Made by a program: the position numbers and the translations under genes. Of a stretch of 12,028 bases of DNA, positions 11,967 through 12,028 are shown piece by piece. The notes under the pieces are model-generated. The model did no database searches. It worked only from the letters and a program-made list of their open reading frames with translations, and had not been told where the DNA came from. The stretch's first letter is position 1. Each line of letters begins with the position of its first letter. The DNA is from Streptomyces spororaveus (GTDB lineage: Bacteria; Actinomycetota; Actinomycetes; Streptomycetales; Streptomycetaceae), in contig NZ_BNED01000009.1 in NCBI RefSeq assembly GCF_016755875.1, forward strand, positions 1 through 12,028. The letters are read 5' to 3'.

Positions 11967-12028
11967 TCAGGCAGATACCGATACGGGCGCCGGCTCGCCG
12001 AGCATCGCCGAGGCCCGCTGGAACGGGT
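11967..12028 (-). CDS. 3' end of an unidentified gene (partial)
   Basis: A minus-strand frame enters from the right edge and reads FQRASAMLGEPAPVSVSA to a TGA at 11967-11969. Third positions are mostly G or C and a strong terminator follows within 40 bases, so a real gene end is likely. Twenty codons are too few to name the product. Confidence 0.5.
   Translation of the reverse strand, partial: PFQRASAMLGEPAPVSVSA

Overview
The window reads as a piece of a Streptomyces (or close relative) chromosome. The evidence is very high GC with strong third-position GC in the genes, GTG starts behind GGAGG-type ribosome sites, secreted proteins with Ala-rich signal peptides, a DmdR/IdeR-type iron box, a rare TTA leucine codon, and scars of streptomycete IS5-type elements. 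The gene mix (regulators, secreted proteins, an orphan siderophore-type acetyltransferase, IS scars) is that of an accessory region. No CRISPR array, rRNA or tRNA was seen.

Layout. (1) 1-1500: a small NTF2/SnoaL-like protein (minus) head-to-head with an HxlR regulator (plus), then a two-helix membrane protein (plus). (2) 1500-2220: a strong hairpin terminator, then a small secreted protein (minus) made almost wholly of a Gly/Asn decapeptide repeat. (3) 2420-4420: a membrane-anchored S33-type alpha/beta hydrolase (minus) divergent from a TetR regulator (plus); the AT-rich gap between them carries a good promoter and an inverted repeat. (4) 4420-6120: an IS-scarred stretch with a decayed transposase, an orphan MafI-type immunity gene, a ~200-bp internally deleted IS inserted at the stop codon of a siderophore-type GNAT gene, and an iron box upstream of that gene. 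(5) 6190-7700: glutamate synthase small subunit GltD with no GltB in the window. (6) 8010-9200: a secreted GH64 beta-1,3-glucanase behind a perfect 18-bp palindrome and with a TTA codon at position 4. (7) 9331-11006: a cytoplasmic choloylglycine-hydrolase/penicillin-V-acylase family enzyme and a four-helix membrane protein. (8) 11130-12028: a MerR-type regulator with a long structured leader and its own promoter, then terminator structures and the 3' end of another minus-strand gene that runs off the window.

Most genes look singly transcribed: several have their own terminator, ribosome site or promoter. Local control is suggested for TetR with the hydrolase, HxlR with the NTF2-like gene, iron with the GNAT gene, and a LacI-type repressor plus bldA with the glucanase. 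I see no convincing multi-gene defence or biosynthetic system. The least ordinary items are the decapeptide-repeat secreted protein, the mini-IS at the GNAT stop codon beside an orphan immunity gene, and the structured leader of the MerR gene.
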